64,000 nt of DNA, taken from contig JANUWF010001636.1 of NCBI GenBank assembly GCA_026120185.1, positions 2,046,001 through 2,110,000 on the forward strand, given 5' to 3'. Position 1 is the first letter of the stretch. Each line of letters begins with the position of its first letter. The translations under genes and the position numbers were made by a program. The notes below the pieces were generated by a model. That model had not been told where the DNA came from. It worked only from the letters and a program-made list of their open reading frames with translations, and did not search any database. Shown here piece by piece: positions 58,401 through 64,000 of this stretch. This stretch comes from Voacanga thouarsii. Taxonomy: Eukaryota; Streptophyta; Magnoliopsida; Gentianales; Apocynaceae.

Positions 58401-61264
58401 TGTTCTCTCATTTGGGTTTCCATTTAGCTTTTGTTTGTTTCTTCCATGGTTATCTTGTTCATCTTCTTTTGATTTCTTCGTGTATTACATAGCTGAGATT
58501 TACTGATTATTTCCCTATGTGTTCACCGTTTTAGACTGAAATGTATGTTTCTACACTAGTTTGACATAATTAATGACCAATCTGGAAACTAGTTTTTCTA
58601 GTTATGTCATTGCTTGGATAGTTTTTTGTTTGTGTTGACTTGACTTGGTGGTAAAATGGCTGGACACAAAAATTTTCACTTGTATTCATGTGAACACAAA
58701 TGACTTTGATGTTTGTTTTATTATATTATGGACTTATTTGTTTGGATAAGTGGCTAATTATACTTATACTTGACAATGCATACATGTTCAATATAGTAAA
58801 ATGAATATTTTATTTCTTGATTTTATTGAATATATATTGTGTAAACAAGAAATCTATGGTAAATAACTGTAGGGAAAAACTGAATATTTAAAGTTCAAGA
58901 TCTTTTGGGTATATCTATTTCAATATTTTTGATTTAGGATATCTATTTCATTGTTTGTATTTTTAGCTTGTCCGACACAAGTGCTCTCAATGAGGCCTGA
59001 TCGACTGTGGATGTACAATAGGCTCCTACCTGGTAAAAAGGGGATAACGAGAGAGTTTGCGAATGGTATTAATGGATTTGTCCAATTTGCAAGCACACAA
59101 TTGGACTTTACTAGTGGAGGGGAAAATTAGATGTCTATGTTCAAAGTGTAGGAATCGAAAATTCTTAAGTGTTGATGATGTGAAGCTTCATCTATGTAAG
59201 AAAGAATTTCTTCCAAATTATTATCAATGGTATTCGCATGGGGAGCCATATATCTTCCCCATAGAGCAAAGTCCTATCAGTGAGGTTCCTAATGTTTGTG
59301 AAATGGCTCCTAAGCCAAGCAATCCATTTAGGGATATGCTTTTTGATGCAGTTGGATGGGATAGAATATTGGATGAACATATGCAAATAGATGAGTTGCC
59401 TCATATAGGTACACAAAAGTTTTATGATTTACTAGAAGCAACCGATGAACCATTGTGGCTCGGGTATAATAATCAATCCCAATTGTCCACGGTTGCTCGA
59501 CTTTTAATGATCAAGTCAGATTACAACTTGCCTAAAGCTCGTTTTGATGCTATAGCACAACTCATCAAAGACGTTACACCTGAAGGAGATAAAATGCCAA
59601 AAAAACTTTATGAGACGAAAAAACTTATCTCAGGTTTAGGGCTTCCATATGAACAAATTGATTGTTGTATCAATGGGTGTATGCTTTTTCAAAAAGAGTA
59701 TGAGAAGTTTACAGAATGCAAGTTTTGTAATCATCCTAGATGGAAACAAAAAAAAAAGGCATCTGGGTGTGGAGAAAAATGTGCCATATGCAAGAATACA
59801 TTATCTGCCATTAACACCAAGATTACAACGATTGTATGTATCAAAAACTACTGCCCAGCATATGAGATGGTATGCAGAGTACAAACCTCTTCCTGGGACT
59901 ATTAGTCATCCTTCTGAAGTAGAGGCTTGGAAATCCTTCAATCATGCACATCCTTCATTCTCTGCCAAGTCTCGCAATGTAAGACTTAGACTTTGCACTG
60001 ATGGCTTCACTCCATTTGGCCAATCTGGTAAACAGTATTCCTATTGATCTGTGATAGTAATTCCCTACAATCTATCACCTGGGATGTGTATGAAATCACC
60101 GTATATGTTTTTGAATGTCATAATTTCTGGTCCTAAAAATCCTAAGAAACAGTTAGATGTGTATTTGCAACCTCTAGTGGATGAGTTAATACAGTTATGG
60201 GGAGTAGGAGTTCCAACTTATGATATTTCACTGAAGCAAAATTTTCAAATGAGGGCTACTTTGATGTGGACAATAAGTGACTTTCCAGCTTATGGAATGT
60301 TATTTGGATGGAGCACCGCTGGTAGATTATCTTGTCCATATTGTATGGAGAAGTTAAAGGCATTTAGGCTTCAACATTCTCGAAAGAATTGCTTTTTTAA
60401 TTGTCATCGACAATTTTTGCCTCTTGATCACCCTTTTCGAAAGAATAAAAACTCATTTATGAAGAATTGAACCGAGGACTCACCACCTCCACGGAGGCTA
60501 AGTGGGGATGAAATATGGGCTTGAGTGAAAGATTCGCCTACTGTGCTTGAAAATGGTGGAAATGGCATACCGGAAGGCTACGGGAAGTCTCATAATTGGG
60601 GCAAGAAAAGTATATTTTGGAGTTTGTCATATTAGAGAACGAATCTCATTAGACCTAATCTTGATGTTATGCACATCATAAAAAAAAATTTTTGACAATA
60701 TATTTAATATTGTATTTAATGTTAAGGGAAAAACCAAGGATGGTGAAAATGCAAGGAGAGATTTAAGTGAGATTTGTCGACGAAAGGATTTGGAGCTATC
60801 TGAAGGAGGTACAAAGAAGCCAAAGGCATGCTATTGTTTGGGAAAAAAAATGCTCAAAAAAATCTTGTGTGAGTGGATCAAATCGTTAAAATTTCCTGAT
60901 GGTTATGTTTCCAATTTGTCAACATGTGTGGATATGAAGGAATGCAAATTGTTTGGCCTCAAATCTCATGACTGTCATGTATTCATGCTCCGATTGATTC
61001 CCATAGCATTTTGGCATTTGCTTCCAGAAGCTGTTAGCAATGTACTAATAGAATTGAGCTTATTTTTCAAGGATTTGACTTCTAGGATGTTACATAATGA
61101 CCAAGTACTAAAGTTGGAAGAAAACATTGCTGTGGTCATATGCAAGTTAGAGAGAATTTTTTCTCCAAGTTTTTTTAATTCAATGGAGCATTTGCCAATT
61201 CACTTACCGTATGAAGCTCTAGTTGGGGGACCTGTGCAGTATAAATGGATGTATCTCTTTGAGA

Positions 61265-61272
61265 GGTCAGTC
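61265..61272. repeat. TSD GGTCAGTC, left copy, of the non-autonomous hAT
   Basis: Repeated at 62491-62498. Eight bases is the hAT hallmark. The repeat contains the exon's last G and the intron's GTCAGTC. Confidence 0.9.
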
Positions 61273-62490
61273 TAGGGGTGGCAATCGTGTCATGTTCGAG
61301 TTGGCGGGTCATGTCAACTTGAGATAATTACACTTGACAGCCAACCCGAACACGACCCGATTAATAAATGTGTCGTGTTGTGTCAACCCATTTATTTTCG
61401 TGTCGTGTTCGTGTTATAAAATGGGTTGACACGACATGACACGATTAGACACAAAAACTAAATAGATAATTGCTAAATTCGTCAACCCAAATACCTACTA
61501 AACCCACCAATCTGTGCACCATTACACAAAAAATTTTAAAAAATCAAATCAAATCATATAAAATTAAAAAACTAATAAAACAGTCCGTAAAGTCATAAAT
61601 AACTAATAAAATAACAAACCATCCCGCTAAATATCTAGAGATCTTAATAAATTCATAAGATTTAATCTTAAAAATCTAAACAAATGTAATTTTGCAATAA
61701 AATTGGATTATTCAATAAATTATTTTTTCTAGATATTTAGAACAACAATTTTATCGTAGTATGCTAGGAATTTTAAAGAGCAAATGGAGAGCAAAAAACG
61801 AGCACGAAAGGAAGGCTTGTCCTTGTAGGGTGTAATTCAAATTGTTTTTGTCTCAATGTCAGAAATAGCATAGTATACGAATTGGTCAATCGATACTGAG
61901 TGAACCTTACCCTCTGGTAAATGCACCACACGAGATTCTTTTCATTCTATATTCGATTTGGCCTGCATACATATTACATACGTTATTTCCTAAAGGTCTA
62001 ACCTTTCCCTTTAGACTCGCTTAAGGTCGTTGCTTACCAACTCGTAATAATATTATTATTATCATAGACACTAAATAATAATTAATTAAGAATGATTCAT
62101 TTACTATATATCAAGCAAATAACCACATTAATATCATTTATTTTCTTTAAGAAGTCTCATATAATTAAATAAAATAAACACACAAACAATTTAATTAATT
62201 CATATAATAAAATTTAATTCAATTAATTTATGTAAAAAATTAAATTATCTAATTTTCTATAGTAAAATTTGTAGGGTATTACAAAAAGTATTAAATATAA
62301 ATATTAAAAAAAGTTAAACGGGTTCGCGGGTTGAAACGGGTTAAAACAGGTTGAATCCGTTTATGACCTGTACACGTTTAAAGTTAAACGGGTCGACCTG
62401 TTTCGACCCGAACCCGCGAAACCACAACCCGCTATAACCGTGTCGTGTTCGTATCGTGTTAGCGTGTCGTGTTCAATATTGCTGCCCCTA
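61273..62490. mobile_element. Non-autonomous hAT element (1.2 kb) in the CACTA transposase intron
   Basis: Ends TAGGGGTGGCAAT and ATTGCTGCCCCTA are inverted repeats with two mismatches over 13 bp, and an 8-bp TSD flanks them. The ends are rich in repeated CGTGTCGTGTTCG and GGGTTGACACGAC-type motifs in both orientations, likely subterminal transposase sites. No coding potential, so it needs a hAT transposase from elsewhere. Confidence 0.88.
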
Positions 62491-62498
62491 GGTCAGTC
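62491..62498. repeat. TSD GGTCAGTC, right copy
   Basis: Matches 61265-61272; recreates a second GT splice-donor context. Confidence 0.9.
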
Positions 62499-63880
62499 AA
62501 ATAATTCTTACCTTACTTGATGGCATTTATTTTTTAGCATGCCATTAATACTTTTTATCTTTAGGTTCTTGTACACTTTGAAAAAGGAGGTGAAGAATAA
62601 GACAAATGTTGAGGCTTCAATATGTAATGCATACATAGTTGAAGAAGTGTCAAGTTTTTGCACACATTACTTTGAACCCCATGTCAAAACAAAGAGTAGA
62701 AGAGTCGATAGAAATGATGGTGGTGGTAGTTCAGAGTTATTTGGTTCAAGAATTTCAACTTTTAGCTATGTTAGGTGGGCATCAGGTGCTTCAAAAACCA
62801 GATTTCTATCAGACGAAGAACATGATGCAACTACATTGTATATATTGTTGAACACCGAAGAGGTCTAACCCTATGTAGAGTGAGTATTCATTTTTCTTAA
62901 TGATTACAAATAATGGGGGATATATAACTTACACATTGTTTTTTTTATATAATATATAGATTGTTTAAGGCTGAAAAACGTCTTCATTCCTCAAGAATTT
63001 CTAACTCTGACATCGAATTAGCACTGGAAAGAGAGTTTGTTCATTGGTTTAATAGATATGTAAGCATAATTCAACATCTTAGGTACTCTTTCTCTTTCTT
63101 TAATTTAAATAATTAATAAGTGTTCCATATTTTATGTCATGTAAGCAAATGATCCAACTAACAATGTTTCAAGTGAGGAAATAAAACACATTGCTTGGGG
63201 CCCAAAGAGATGTGTTCGCACATACTCACAGTTTTTTGTGAATGGGTACAACTTCCACACTATTACCCATAGTAAAGGGAAATCCACAACCAATAGTGGT
63301 GTGTGCATAAAAGGTTCAAATAGCATTGATGAAGGCACAATGAATTATTATGGTGTGCTAAAGGAAGTTGTTGAATTGGAATACCCAGGGTTGCCAATTA
63401 AACAAGCTTACTTGTTTCATTGTGATTGGTATGATCCAGTGCAAAATGTTGGCATAAGAATCCATCCAAAGTATAAAATGGTTGATATTAATCAAAAGCA
63501 TAGTTTGAGGAAATACGAGCCATTTGCACTTGCACATCAAGCAAGCCAAGTGTATTACATACCTTATCCAAGCCAAAAGAAAGACTCACTGATTGGGTGC
63601 ATGTTTGTCATGTGGCTGCAAGAAGAAACTTGGAGATGGGGACAATGGATAGTGCACTTCAAGAGGATGAAGTCTAAGCTACAGATTTTGATATTTTGGA
63701 TGATGAAATAGATAGTCTCAGAGATCCTAATGGCATTTTTGATGAAGTGGATACTATTGACAATGTTGATCTAGTAGAGAGTGATGGAGAGTTCATAAGT
63801 AGTCTTGATGAAGAAGAGTTAGAGGAATAAACAGACTCTGAAAAAGAACTAAGCAGTGATTCCAATAGCCTTAGCAACTA

Positions 63881-64000
63881 ACATGGTAGGGTTAGATTGT
63901 CTATAGTTATTTTATATTATTCTTGCATTATTTTTTATTTGTTTATCTCCAATTAATATTTTCATTTATTTGTATTCTTTTAATTAAGTGTTTAATTTAT
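63881..64000. other. AT-rich downstream flank of the CACTA transposase gene
   Basis: Non-coding as far as can be seen; presumably transposase 3' UTR or spacer to a TNPA gene outside the window. Confidence 0.5.

Larger units (their letters stand above)
58990..63880 (+). pseudogene. TNPD-type CACTA transposase (Transpos_assoc, Transposase_21, DUF4218, DUF4216), broken
   Basis: Domain order is as in the family. Transpos_assoc: from ATG 58990 (MRPDRLWMYNRLLPGKKG), frameshift at about 59117, then IRCLCSKCRNRKF and YQWYSHGEPY. Transposase_21: LIKDVTPEGDKMPKKLYETK, GLGLPYEQIDCCINGCMLF, CKFCNHPRW, then a frameshift in an A-run at about 59746-59758, RNVRLRLCTDGFTPFGQSG, TGA at 60046-60048, YDISLKQNFQMRATLMWTIS and GWSTAGRLSCPYCM, then several stops (60468, 60522 region). 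DUF4218: SHDCHVFMLRLIPIAFW and LPIHLPYEALVGGPVQYKWM (to 61265), an intron holding a hAT insertion, and resumption at 62565. DUF4216: about 63238-63600. An acidic tail ends at 63880. Transposase would cut element ends; this copy is dead. Confidence 0.87.
55414..64000 (+). mobile_element. Large CACTA (En/Spm) element, extends beyond the window
   Basis: Begins CACTACTACAAAAATGC, a typical CACTA terminus, after TAG (candidate 3-bp TSD, 55411-55413). Near the end lie motifs of ACCAACTGATTACC / GGTAATCGGTTGGT type in both orientations, as in CACTA subterminal regions. A decayed TNPD-type transposase gene runs to about 63880. No matching GTAGTAGTG end occurs downstream, so the right end and any TNPA gene lie outside. 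Confidence 0.8.

Overview
The window is nuclear DNA from a flowering plant, most likely a eudicot. It is AT-rich, its genes carry GT-AG introns, and most of it is plant LTR retrotransposons and CACTA and hAT transposons. I cannot name the species from the sequence. Only one gene looks intact: an inositol-pentakisphosphate 2-kinase gene (IPK1-like, 8 coding exons, 40445-45524). A heavy-metal-associated isoprenylated protein (HIPP) gene lies next to it (last part 48201-48533), followed by an AAA-ATPase gene fragment (50545-51022) that is broken. LEFT NEST (about 2.7-26.3 kb): target-site duplications (TSDs) give the order of insertion. An old hAT transposase gene with a TTF-type zinc finger lies on the minus strand (25862-26298 continuing at 2929-4907). 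It was split by a solo LTR of a probable Ty1/copia element (4908-25856, TSD TATAC). That LTR was split by a Ty3/gypsy chromovirus of Tekay/Del type with very long (4.3 kb) LTRs (4944-24102, TSD AACGC). Its 3' LTR was in turn split by a CACTA transposon (15208-20829, TSD CTT). Upstream lie relics of an SMC1 gene (354-586) and a LINE reverse transcriptase (about 2110-2420). MIDDLE (27.2-39.9 kb): two copies of one Ty1/copia family lie in inverted orientation about 1.8 kb apart (27201-32501 plus, TSD AAAAT; 34282-39868 minus, TSD ATAAA). Both have paired LTRs and clean TSDs, but their gag-pol is decayed. The first has lost the RT catalytic segment; the second has LTRs starting TA instead of TG. 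GENE ISLAND (39.9-51.0 kb): IPK1 starts about 0.6 kb beyond the second copia. It is followed by a long non-coding stretch with an inverted-repeat-flanked microsatellite, then the HIPP gene, whose 3' end is triplicated in 288-bp units, and the AAA-ATPase fragment. RIGHT NEST (51.0-64.0 kb): the AAA-ATPase fragment is cut by a third copia element (51023-55413). That element is cut by a large CACTA element (55414 to beyond the window) with a decayed TNPD-type transposase gene. The CACTA is itself cut by a non-autonomous hAT (61273-62490, 8-bp TSD) that landed on a splice donor. None of the transposon proteins looks functional as written; IPK1 and possibly HIPP are the only genes likely to make product. 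Two different transposons carry tRNA-like modules with polymerase III A and B boxes, which is among the more unusual features here.
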